The position numbers were made by a program, and so were the translations under genes. A DNA stretch of 64,000 nt from Roridomyces roridus (Eukaryota > Basidiomycota > Agaricomycetes > Agaricales > Mycenaceae), in contig JARKIF010000073.1 of assembly GCA_029378245.1 (NCBI GenBank), positions 1-64,000 of the forward strand, in the 5' to 3' direction. Position 1 is the first letter of the stretch. Each line of letters opens with the position of its first letter. A model generated the notes under the pieces. That model searched no databases, was not told where the DNA came from, and was given only the letters and a program-made list of their open reading frames with translations. Below are positions 1 through 9,858 of the stretch, one piece after another.

Positions 1-1027
1 CACATCCCAGGCGACGACACCCCGCATCGGGATTTCGGCGACGTCTTCGACGTACCGGCGCTCTCCAAGGCACTAGGCATGCCGATCCTCGAGTGGAAGG
101 AAGTCAAGGATCTAAGAGCACCACGCTCGAAGATGTGGGGTGTTGGGATATTCAGAATTACCGCTGGGAGAACGACGGTGCTTGGTACCTCGATCCTCCA
201 GTTGACATCAACTCGGTGCGTCCACTTACTCAAAACCCCTCCCTCCATGCTATTAACCCACCCAGGACGTCTCATACACCCTCGCCCCCGAATGGACGCG
301 CCAAAACGGGGACGGCGGCTCCGACCCAAGCACCCTAATGTGGGGCTTCGCCTCCCTCGCCTCCTTCCCGCACTGGCAACCCCTCCCCATCGACCCCTCA
401 CCCAAGCACCACACCTCCCTCCCCCCAGACGAGCACATGTTCTGCACCAACAGCCTCTACTGGGGAATCGCCAACCTCGAAGAAGCGTACGAAAAGTCTG
501 CGGCGTGGCATGCCGTCGGCGAGCATATGATGTGGAGTACAGAGGTACGGGACGTCGGGGAGAGATACACACGGGAGGTACTTGGAGTACGGGCAGATGA
601 GCCTATACCGCCGTACATCGCTATCCACGTGCGGAGAGGTGATTTCGGGATGTGGTGTCAGACGCCGCAGAACGAGTGTTTCGCCCCGCTCGACGCGTAT
701 GCGAAGAGGGTGGAGGAGGTGAAGCTGGCGCTGGCGGAGAAGGGGATAGTTGCGGACAAGGTTATTGTTACGAGTAATGAGGGCGACAAGGGGTGGTGGA
801 AGGATGTGACCAAGTTGGGATGGCTGCGGTTGGATCATGAGCGGACGACGAGAGAGCATGGGCCTTGGTATCCCATTTTCATCGACGCATTCATCCAGGG
901 AGAGGCCACGGGTTTCGTGGGAACATCGACTTCGACGGTCTCAATGCTGGCGCAGAGGAGAGTCGAGGGGAGGGGAGGCGTGAGTGCTATGGTCAAGTGG
1001 GGGAAGAAGGGTGCGGACGATCACTGA
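1..1027 (+). CDS. Protein O-fucosyltransferase-like glycosyltransferase (5' end outside window, frame break)
   Basis: Probable GDP-fucose-using glycosyltransferase of the fungal O-fucosyltransferase-like group, likely acting in the secretory pathway. The last exon holds the signature IAIHVRRGDF followed by W-C, and near the C-terminus a GTSTSTVS stretch typical of the nucleotide-sugar site. Reading is open from base 1 in frame 1 (FGDVFDVPALSKAL, then LEWKEVKD at about 110). It then continues convincingly only in frame 3 (TTLEDVGCWDIQNY to 215). No intron fits between, so there is a real or assembly frameshift at about 95-115. An intron at 216-265 (gtgcgt..ccag) joins to the last exon, 266-1027. 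The 3' end, about 16 bp, recurs at 6108. Family assignment is fairly firm; donor and acceptor are inferred. The gene may be a pseudogene if the frameshift is real. Confidence 0.7.
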
Positions 1028-1640
1028 CTGACATGGACAGTAACAAGAGGAATACGTACCGTAGACCTAATTTCGATACGCGGGCCGTCTTGTAATTTAA
1101 TTCGGACTTTCTATGATCTTTGAAGAATCGAATCGGGACTCGGGCGGCACGGGAACTCGGCCATTCGAAAAAGGCAACAATCCAATCTCGGGAGTTCGGG
1201 CTGGGAAAAAAGAGAGATGAATAACCAACTCGTGCGTATATACAAACATGGACGAACGTAACGGGTTACAAGTACGACGCAAGATCAAGTCGCGCGATTC
1301 CAGCGGATGGAGGACGAGCGTGTGCTGTTCGGGCGGCGTTGGCAAAAGGAAACGCAAAGTCTACGCACTCGGCAACACAACACACAACCCGACACCCCCT
1401 GCCCAAAAGCCTCCTAACCATCTCCCTCCCCACGACGGTATCCACTCGTCCGGATCCAACTTGAGCCGTACGTAGCTGGTGGTAAGACGGCAATCTCGGG
1501 TGCGCCCAGCGCACACACGAGCTCCTCAAGCCCGGGGATGCCACTCCAGGCAACGAAGGTGAAGAAGGCTGCTCGTACAAGCGACGAGTGTGGACCAGAA
1601 TGCGACGCTAGCTGCGTCGAGGAGAGGGGCGGCACAGCCG
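1009..1640 (-). pseudogene. Decayed partial copy of the F-box gene at 6446-7732
   Basis: This stretch aligns in order with 6108-7245, including the 3' flank (both copies read ggtgcggacgatcac, later gacctaatttcg and aatccaatctcgg), the C-terminal coding part (LGAPEIAVLPPATY on the minus strand) and an internal block (DAASVAFWSTL). Compared with the intact gene, about 380 bp are missing at about 1536, and small indels break the frame in several places. No start codon or N-terminal F-box remains. It is therefore a truncated relic. The duplicated unit starts inside the last codons of the fucosyltransferase-like gene, which places the breakpoint near 1009 and 6108. Confidence 0.75.
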
Positions 1641-2454
1641 ACGCGAGGGACGGGGATCTCGTCGTGGACGACCTCCAAGGCTGCATTGCACGGGCGCCGT
1701 CAGACCTCAAATGTCGCTGAGCACTAGCAGCGCTGAGCATGCTTGGGTTTGGCGTTACGGCGCGAGGGTGGCCTGGGCAGCCTGTCGTGCTGCTGGTCAC
1801 TGGGGAAGAATCAAAAGAGTTTCACATGGCCTTTCGGGCGCTAAGGAGAGAGATTGGTCAAGGGCGAGCACGAAACGGAGGAGATATTGCGACGTACCAG
1901 AGGGTCCCATTCCTTCAGCGACAATCGAACGGCATCTCGCTCGCGTACAACAGACGGCGAAAGTAACGGTTGTTGATATCGTACATGGCGGGAGGACGAC
2001 AGGCGGGTTTGCGTAGGAAAGAATCAGAGGAAAGGAGGCAAGAAGAAAGGGAGACAAGCGAGCGACAACAAACGGCGGCGAGAGTACAGCAGCAGAGATG
2101 GCCGAAGACTTGGCTTTAAGTCACCTTCCCCATCGGTGGAGCTGTGCGTACCAGTGGAGGCGGAGAGCAAGTTTTTCGATTTGGTCAAGCTTGCCACTGA
2201 TCGCTCTGATCCGACATTCGCCGACCGATAATTCAACCATCGCTCAACGTTGAAACAAACTACTAACGGGGCACTTATGGTGGGCAAAAAAACAGTCAAA
2301 TCTTCTGGGAATCAGCCCATTCCCGCCTTTGAATAATATGATTTTGCTATCTCCCTCACAGGCGCGGCGGCTGCCTCCGAGTGGTTCGAATTCCCTTCTA
2401 TCGTGTTTATCCGTAATAGTAAGACATATGTGGTGCATAGGTAAGTAGTCAAGT
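1641..2454. other. Intergenic region, no gene recognised
   Basis: Only short open frames without recognisable motifs or plausible splice structure are present. Some of it may be further decayed flank of the F-box relic, but I could not align it to the intact copy. Confidence 0.4.
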
Positions 2455-4580
2455 TTATACAGTGCAGGCACGGCCCAAGTTATGCGGCGCTCCCGAAGAC
2501 AGAAGCCTCTCTGTCAAGTTATCCTCCGAGTCATTGCCAACCATCCCCTCCCGAGGTGTCATCTCCATCTCTGAAGGCGGCCGCGAGATTTCATCGTCAT
2601 GAGGTTTCGAATTCTCGTCGATATCGATAAGTCTTTGTCGAATGAACGCGACAATCCCGGCGTCCTCGGAACCTGGCTGTCCGCCTTCGGTGCGTAATTT
2701 CGGAAAACCTTTGTGCCATTGCCCAGTTAGTGCCCCGCGTTGGAATATGTGGGCGATGCCGAGTGCAGAGAGAGGCCGGCGACCTGTAGACAATATGTGT
2801 GAGAGACATGAACAGCAGACCACGGTTTCTTACCAAAGAGGAAATACACAACATTTGCACCAAAGAACATGGCGAATATGCCATCAACTGATGTCCACAA
2901 GCCACCGGGTGTGGAAAAGCCCGAGATGGGGTCGGTGTCCTGTACCTCTTGAAGCACATGTGCAGGCGGCCAATACGCCAGGCGCAATGTTAGGGACGTC
3001 AGATTTCCACCAGCAACTGCCCCTTGAGGGTAGGGCTGCAGACCGGAGATCTGGGATGTGTATACAGTTTGAGAGCGCTGAAATGTGTGTGTACATGGTT
3101 GAACCGATATGTGCGAGGACGTACACCAGTGATGCCAGCCAATTTAGTTGTGAGGACCCGTCTCTCCGTCCAAGTCAATTCTGCAAAGAGGCTGGACCCT
3201 GCCATGATGGGAACCCAGCCATCGGCAGCGTATGCGGAATTCACAAAATCGTTCGTGGCTTCCGGTGTGTTGGTGAATGCAGCCTGTAGAGGATACATCC
3301 GCACTGCCACCCCTAGGGGCACTTGAAGTGAAACGGTGATCGGCGAAAGGTCGTCCTCCAAACCCATCGGAAGGTTGCTGTTAAGTAATGTCTCGGTCCG
3401 AACAGATCACAGCGGTATCACGATAGTCCCCGGCCCAGGGAAGCTGGATATTGCTAATTGCACACGGCCATGTTTGAAGAAATCCATCATTGTCAATATT
3501 GTAGCCGTAGGTGCTGATCGTCGCCGTTGACCAATCCACCTTGCATGGATAGGGGCACTGAATGGGGTTCACCATGACTCTTTCCTAAGTCATTTCAGCA
3601 CTACTTGAGGCCAGAGGAATTATCGACATACCAGGAGAACGGTGAGTGCTGGTCCAACAAAAACAGCATCCCCCATGCGAGGAACTTGAACCAACTCTCT
3701 TGTGTAGACTTGTGTATGTAACGGCAAGAAAACAACATAGTATACCCCTGCCACAGGCAACAGAAGAGTTGTACACCAGAGGATGATTGCTCGTCCGAAG
3801 ATAATGAATCGAGATTCGCCACTTAGTTACATATCAATAGTCAATTTTGGAGATGAAGTTCTCGGAACTCACTTGACCAACGGACGTGCGAGAGATCGAT
3901 TCAGTAGGACCCTCATCGGCGTGTACTCAGGTATTGCTTTCCGGCAACCTCCGAGGAACACAAATGGCTGCCGGTAAAATTTGGTTGGAGTCCTGATCAT
4001 CGTTCCTACGCGGAAGATTGTCGAGACCGCAAGAAGGCCAATGACAGCAATGAAAACAACTTGAGCCAGCCACTGTGGGGCAGAGGGTGGACCTATAAGC
4101 CCCAGCGGAATGCTTTCATAGGCCTTCAACCAGTTTTCCGTCAAGTATCCCAAGAGATAGCTCAGAGCTGTTGAAATTCAGTCGCACTCCAGTAGTAAAT
4201 GAAGGTTCGAAAGTTTGCGAACCTCCAATCTCCAATTGCACTAAGATCAAGTCTAAGAGTGCCAGACACTGCATTGACCAATTAAATACTCTGTTGTTGA
4301 AAATGAGTGAATGAAGGAGCAATAAATGAGATGCGACACACAGAGAAACATGATGCAAGAAAGTAATTCCAAGGACTGGATACAATATCACCGAGATGTT
4401 GCCGCGGTAGTCACTATGATCATTCACTAGTGGCCACAGTGAGGGATCAACAATCGGCAGCAACGAGAAGAATATGATTGCCCCAATGTTAACAACAAAA
4501 AGTAGACGGAAGTTCCAAACACGAATGTAGGGGTTGAGCGAGAAAGAAAGGGAGCACCTTGAACGTCGTGAATTGTACAA
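2455..4580 (-). CDS. Multi-pass membrane protein of unknown function
   Basis: A chain of minus-strand exons reads as one basidiomycete-style membrane protein. In order there are hydrophobic spans around 4510-4460 (LLFVVNIGAIIFFSLLPIV) and 4400-4300, one at about 4070-4010 (VVFIAVIGLLAVSTIF), one near 3790-3700, an extracellular-looking Cys-containing stretch at about 3580-3380, and a last span at about 2870-2820 (SVDGIFAMFFGANVVYFLFG). A hydrophilic acidic tail then runs to the stop at 2455. Introns are needed between these blocks; only approximate borders can be given. The start at 4580 is the first ATG before the first membrane segment, and an upstream exon is possible. The family is not recognised; transport or signalling would be guesswork. 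Confidence 0.5.
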
Positions 4581-4798
4581 TGATTGGCTGCACGTTCACA
4601 GGATGTATATTTGAAGGTATGTGCTTCTAAAAGCGCCGGAGAGACCATTCCTTTCGTGCGTGCCTCTTGTATTCTCGTCGCGACGTGCGCTGGCTGTTGT
4701 ACCTTGGCTTTCATACGAGTTCATCTTGACTCGAAAGTCGGCCTGTTCACAGATATTCTCCATGTCCTCAAGGTTCGTTTATTCACCGACGTGCTTGA

Positions 4799-5664
4799 TC
4801 AAGTGCACACCTCGATTTCCATCGAGCGCGTTGAATCCGGCAGTTTGGCCGATTTGATGACATCGACAACCTGGACGCTTTCGGAAAGGGTATACGACGC
4901 AGATTGCTCTGCGCGGGTGAATTCCTTGATTATGGCGTGGGGAGAAGTACCTAGCGGCCACGCGAAGGCTTTTGGTGGCCCAGAAATGGAGAGGGAAATG
5001 GACGAGGTGGCGAAGAGACACGAGGAAGATGGGAGGGATGACGACAGGCTGCTTGAGGAGAGGAGAGACCTCGTGGGGGCTGCTGAAGGCCATGGAACCG
5101 AGCAGAGGCTGCAAAGACTTGGCCTTGTCAACAATGGCCTTTTCGGCGCGTCCTTTTCGCGTTCCAAGGCAGCAGCAACTCGGAGCTCGGCTACATCTTC
5201 GTGATCATGAGCGAGATAGGCAGAGGACCCACTGCCTGAACCAGCTCCGCCGCGTGGAAAAGAGGCAGCCTTTCCTGCTCGGAGTAAACCCAAAGAGGCC
5301 CGAGCGGATACCCCACATCCATAGTCCCTATACCAGTAGAACTCTCGCGGGCGGTAGCGCATAGTAGTAGCCATGATACTGGTCTTGTTGTGCTGCTCGA
5401 TGATGATATTGGCAGCGTTCTTGTCTTCAATCTCCATGCTGGCAGGAGGATCGCGGTCTGCTGGACGTGTGGACCACGCAACGCAGTCGAAATCGGCGGG
5501 AAGGGGAAGGAGACGGCCCGACTTTGAAGTGGACATGGAAAAATTTGCGTGTCGAGGATGAGAGGGACTATGAGGGATGTCGACGTGGCGGCGAGAGCGA
5601 AAGCGAGAGTGATGAAGCGAAATAGATACGTGAGTGATCGCGCGACAATAGAGGCTATTTGCAC
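4799..5664 (-). CDS. Small hypothetical membrane protein (uncertain gene)
   Basis: The N-terminus from 5664 (MQIASIVARSLTYLF) contains one strong hydrophobic span (FRFITLAFALAATSTSLIV), resembling the first helix of fungal four-span membrane proteins. A candidate intron at about 5548-5475 (gtccac..gtccag) would link it to the longer frame (MEIEDKNAANIII, PREFYWYRDYGCG). That frame continues as low-complexity Ser/Leu-rich sequence to about 4799. Only one clear membrane segment follows from this model, so either the exon structure is wrong or the protein is single-pass. No function is proposed. The low-complexity tail could be non-coding. Confidence 0.3.
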
Positions 5665-5693
5665 CCCGCCAAATCGTCGTTTTGATCTCCTTG

Positions 5694-5980
5694 AAACTCG
5701 GCTAACATTTTGCTGGGATTGGGGAGCTCCACCCGATCATTTTCTGAGCATGTGTCGTAAAGTGTGTGCGGAATGGATGTGGACGGGCTCTGAGCTACAG
5801 TTTAGGACGCAAAAAGTCTCCAGGGCTCTCACCAGCGGGAACCCACACAAGATTGAGTGCTTTTGGGCAAGGAGTGGCCAATTTCTGAACATACCGCGCA
5901 GTACGCAAACACCTCTTTGCACTTGCTCCACACCATCATTTTCTGAGACCCGGCTAACATTTTCTGAGATTTCAGGAAAT
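5694..5980. repeat. Short repeated motifs in an intergenic region
   Basis: The motif cggctaacatttt occurs at about 5699 and again at 5952, each near cattttctgag. The spacing and order differ, so this looks like a scrambled short dispersed repeat rather than a tandem array. The rest of 5665-6107 holds no gene that I can recognise. Confidence 0.35.
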
Positions 5981-6445
5981 CCGAGCTGCAAATACCCTCT
6001 AATCAGAACCTTATCACACGCCCGAAAAGGTACAGGTATCCGGCTAGCTAGCTTGTCTACCACTCAGGCGGCTCGCAAGCTCGCCTTGCCTGAGCTAACA
6101 AGCTTAAGGGTGCGGACGATCACGATTGAAATGGACAGTAACTAGAGGAAGGCGTACCTTAGACCTAATTTCGCGGGCCGTCTTGTAGCTTTTTGATTCG
6201 GATTTGTTTGTGGTCGGAAAAAGTTAACAATCCAATCTCGGAGCCTCGGGCTGGGAAAAAAAATGAATAATATTATTAACCAAATCGTGCGTCTATACAA
6301 ACATGGACGAACGTAACGGGACAAGCCCGAGGGTTACAAGTACGACGCAAGAATAAGTCGCGCGATTCCAGCGGATGGATGCTGAAGGCCCGACGAGCGT
6401 GTGCTGTTCGGGCGGCGTTGCCACCAGGAACCGCGTATGCAAAGT

Positions 6446-7732
6446 CTACGCACTCGGCAACACGACAGACTCCCCGTCGTCATACACAACCCTACACCCC
6501 CTGCCCAAAAACCTCCTAACCATCTCTCTCCCCATCTCCCTCTTCACCGCCCACCTCTTCTCATCATGCAGCACCACTTGCTCAAGACATGGAAACGCCG
6601 GCCCCGCAAGTGCGTCTACCTGTCCCCTCAGCACAGGCCGCGACGGAATCCACTCGTCCGGATCCAACTTAAGCCGTACGCGGCGTACCGAAGCGTACGT
6701 AGCTGGTGGTAAGACGGCAATCTCGGGCGCGCCCAGCGTATACACGAGCTCCTCAAGCCCCGGAAAACGACCGAGTATCCGGCGCATCATATTGGCGGAG
6801 AGCACCATCTGTGGTGCAAACGCGAATTCAAGCACTCGGAGGGAGAGCGCGGCGGTGGTGGTGAGGAGGTCGAGCTGGGTGGGCGGGAGAGTAGTGTGCA
6901 GGACGAGGTGCTGGAGATGCGGGGTGTATGATGGCATGCGGCAAAATAGCGACGTGCGTCGGGGCTGCGCGTGGTAGTACGAGCAGTTGAACCGCACTGT
7001 GGACAGGGACGCGGGGAGGGCGAGGTCCGTAAGAGCATTGGTGCGGTCCGAGGAGAGGGCAAGGTATCGCAGATTGGGTGCGCAGATGACCATCTCGCGT
7101 AGACGGGCGATATGTGCGGTGCCGTAGAGCCGCGAATCAATGTCGCTTTCGTGCCACTCGAGGCGGCGAAGGCGCGAAAGCGTGCTCGTACAAGGGTTGG
7201 CGACGAGTGTGGACCAGAATGCGACGCTAGCTGCGTCGAGTCGTAAGCACGGGCGCACAAAGACCTCGAGATTGGGGCATAGCGCCAGAAGCTCGGCGAG
7301 TCCTGGGACGTTGGAGGGTGCGGGGATAGCAATGGGTTGCGTGTCGGGCTGTAAGAAGATGTGTGTGCGCCGCCGAGGAAGCTCGAGACGCTTGACAAAC
7401 ATGCCGTAGTGGTCCGGCCCTCCTTCGGCAGCAGACCGCATGAGGCCCAGGAGAAGACTCTCCAAACCTCGTGCTTCGGATATCCGCACATCTTCGTACA
7501 GAAACTCGGCGGCCATCGCGCGAAATCGGCGTGAGACGCTGACGAGAGAGACACACGTCTTGAGTCTCGAGAATTCCTGCTGGACAGCATACGCCGTCTC
7601 TTGGAATTCTTGGAGCTGTTCAAATGGGGTGTAGTCGACGTGCCGCGGGGTCTCAGGAGCTGTCGCAAACCGTAATATTGCTCGCCAAATTTCTGGGGGT
7701 GGGTACGAAGGCATGGAGGGTGCCTTTTCCAT
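6446..7732 (-). CDS. F-box/LRR-type protein
   Basis: Intronless 428-residue open frame. The N-terminus (YPPPEIWRAILRFATAP, then SLVSVSRRFRAMAAEFLYEDV) has the layout of Agaricomycete F-box domains. These bind Skp1 and recruit substrates to an SCF ubiquitin ligase. The remainder is Leu-rich with repeating short LxxLxL elements, as in the substrate-binding part. An in-frame second Met lies seven residues in. This is the intact source for the relic at 1009-1640, and its 3' flank down to about 6108 belongs to the same duplicated unit. Substrate unknown; such genes are greatly expanded in mushrooms. Confidence 0.8.
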   Translation of the reverse strand: MEKAPSMPSYPPPEIWRAILRFATAPETPRHVDYTPFEQLQEFQETAYAVQQEFSRLKTCVSLVSVSRRFRAMAAEFLYEDVRISEARGLESLLLGLMRSAAEGGPDHYGMFVKRLELPRRRTHIFLQPDTQPIAIPAPSNVPGLAELLALCPNLEVFVRPCLRLDAASVAFWSTLVANPCTSTLSRLRRLEWHESDIDSRLYGTAHIARLREMVICAPNLRYLALSSDRTNALTDLALPASLSTVRFNCSYYHAQPRRTSLFCRMPSYTPHLQHLVLHTTLPPTQLDLLTTTAALSLRVLEFAFAPQMVLSANMMRRILGRFPGLEELVYTLGAPEIAVLPPATYASVRRVRLKLDPDEWIPSRPVLRGQVDALAGPAFPCLEQVVLHDEKRWAVKREMGREMVRRFLGRGCRVVYDDGESVVLPSA

Positions 7733-8368
7733 AGATTGCGTGGGTTATATAGTCGAACGGACTCGGAGTGACCGGTGACATGTCGCGGCGTATAATGACA
7801 AGTACACGATGCGGACCAAATCCGAGTAGCTGTACTGTGTGGATTCGGTGGGATTGCCGCTCAAAAAGGAAAGACAGATGCGCTACACAAATTTAACGTC
7901 CAAGTGAATTCAGAGAAGCCTAGTGGACACACCGAGGAGCCCTTTCGCAGTGCACGATGTATCCGCCGACGGACAGTCGGTGCTGCTTACACTGAGGCCC
8001 AGTGTCATGTAACGTCGGACCCGCGGTCAGATGAATGGTCTACCTGGTTCGTGGCGTGCCATTCAGCGCGGATGTAGCCTGGTGCATTCAGCTAATTCCG
8101 CTCCTTGAAATAGACAGAAACAGGAATGGATCGAAACTCACCCAGGGTTCCCGCTGCTTCTTCCTACCCGCTCATTTTTCCGTGCTCCACGCGTGCATGG
8201 CTCTATGTTTACGCCCACAGAGAAATAAGTAGAAGTTCCGTGGTGGTGGTCGGAGCATGGGAAGGTGAGGTAAGCATTCGGTACAGCATTTCTGATTGAC
8301 AGTCAACAACTTTTTGAACACAGCAAAATGATGGTTACGCCTATCAATCTTTCTCTCTCCCATCCATC
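7733..8368. other. Intergenic region, no gene recognised
   Basis: Promoter side of both the F-box gene (minus) and the 5-TM gene (plus). I see no conserved motif or ORF worth calling. Confidence 0.4.
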
Positions 8369-9090
8369 ATGGCTGGCCCAGAGGATAGAGCAGGCTCCGA
8401 ACAGAAGCACCTCGACCGCCTCGAATCCCACCTGCACTCCAACCCCAACCTCCTCCTGACCCTCGTCCTACTCATCCTCATCGGACTGCGCCCTGCGCGT
8501 CTCGCAGCCCAGCTCCGCGCCAACGACGACGATGCCTGGCTCCAATTCCGCAGTAATCTCATCCAGAGGTGGCAGACGGTCATGATAACGACGGGACTCG
8601 TCATGGGCGCCGCCGCCTCGGCCGTGTTCAGCGACAAGGTCGCAGGCGGGAGCTACCTCATGGCGCTGGCGTCCTTGTCTTGCTCTCTGGTAGCCATCAC
8701 TTTTGGTACGGGGCTTAGTTTCGTCGTGCAGGACGCCCCGCCAAGTTCCATCGTCGTAAGTCTTGTGCCTCTACTTCAAGGGGGGTGATTGACGAGTTCC
8801 CCAAGAGAATAGCCCGTAGGCCTCTAATCCTCCTCGCTATCCTCGCGTTGCCTACATTCTTCGCAATCGGCGCAATGCTCTGCTTCTACGCCGCCATCAC
8901 GGCACTCGCATTTCAGAACCTGGACTCCAAGGCCGTCGATATCCTCGCACGGATCGGCACCACCGGCGGCGCGGCGCTCATCGCTGGGGTCATCTTTGCA
9001 GCGGGGTGGTTGGTGTGGGATATGGATAAGGACGATGATGAAGAGACCGAGGTGCCGATGCTTGAAATGGGAAGCCAAAGTGGACTGTAG
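8369..9090 (+). CDS. Small multi-pass membrane protein (paralogue of 54421-55224)
   Basis: Two exons, 8369-8755 and 8806-9090, joined in phase 0 by a 50-bp intron (gtaag..caag), give 223 residues. About five hydrophobic spans are visible: LLLTLVLLILIGL, VMITTGLVMGAAASAVF, SLSCSLVAITFGTGLSF, LLAILALPTFFAIG and AALIAGVIFAAGWLVW. The tail is acidic (DKDDDEET). The acceptor was set by comparison with the paralogue, which has its intron at the same codon (after APPSSIV). The family is not recognised; it looks like a basidiomycete-specific integral membrane protein. The region LIQRWQTVMITTGLVMGAA is nearly invariant between the two copies, suggesting a functional core. Confidence 0.8.
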
Positions 9091-9204
9091 TCGTGAGTCA
9101 TTCAACTCGTGAACCCTGCAGTGGATTTCGCCTTGTACGCCGAATATGCCTTCGATGTGATATCACATCCGGGGCGAAGCAGCGGCTGGGCTCGTCGGAA
9201 AACT

Positions 9205-9380
9205 CATGTTGCGTGCGATAAAGTGCGTGTGGCTGGAGACTGCTATCCAGTAGATTTGCGCGGGTCAAAGTGCAGCTTTATCATGACCACTTTCGAGCGA
9301 GAGAGGGACGCGAGACTCACACAGCCTTTCAAGGTTGAGTAAAACGAAGCCACCGTATTCCTCGCATCGCATTGAAGTAC
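9205..9380 (-). pseudogene. Cytochrome P450 relic
   Basis: Read on the minus strand, 9380-9320 matches the second exon of P450 no. 2 (EEYGGFV, then an LNL-like block and the same gtgagtctcgcg donor). 9280-9205 matches the downstream exon around YWTAVSG..HFIAR. The exon that should lie between them is missing and the frames are broken. It is therefore a deleted scrap of the same P450 family, lying just downstream of the intact gene no. 1. Confidence 0.7.
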
Positions 9381-9537
9381 GGGACGGATGATGCATCCAG
9401 GGATGTCAGATCGCCCTCCGCCTCGTTGCTTCGCCTCGCTCGCAGCGGCAATCGCAATCATATTGCGCCGCCAAGTAACTTTTAAGGACTGGGAAGAGAA
9501 TCGACTGGGATCAGGCCGATCAATCTGTCGTTTGAAC

Positions 9538-9628
9538 GCCCTGTAGTCTAATGGTACGATGTCGCCAGTCCACATTTCGTTAGGAGTTTGGGGAGGTGGA
9601 GATTGCAAGTTCGATTCTTGTCGGGGCT
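9538..9628 (+). tRNA. tRNA-like gene with probable intron, isotype unresolved
   Basis: An A-box-like block (tagtctaatggtacga), a B-box (gttcgattc at 9609-9617) inside a 5-bp T stem (gcaag/cttgt), an acceptor stem pairing GCCCTG with CGGGGC and a T5 terminator at 9628-9632 are all present in the right order. About 18-22 extra bases lie in the anticodon region, consistent with a tRNA intron. The 5' anticodon arm could present CCA (Trp), but the 3' half of the stem pairs imperfectly. The gene may be decayed or the isotype different. Confidence 0.45.
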
Positions 9629-9858
9629 TTTTGAAAAATCTTAACCGCCCAAGTTCCTTGATCCGACGGAAGGCTGACGATGCAATCCACCCGGAAGAAC
9701 GCTCGAGCCTCGCCCTCGCAGAACGTTCATAACCAATTGCAACTGGCTAGCCACACAGCCGTGGAACAGAAAGGGTACAGAAGCTGTACGTGCAACGAAT
9801 CACTTGGGCATTTCTCAGAGAATATATATTTTCTAAAGCACTCTGCACGCCATCCTCA

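Noticed and set aside
6787..7668. 293-codon frame on the same strand as the F-box gene
   Set aside because: Shifted shadow of the intact F-box reading frame.
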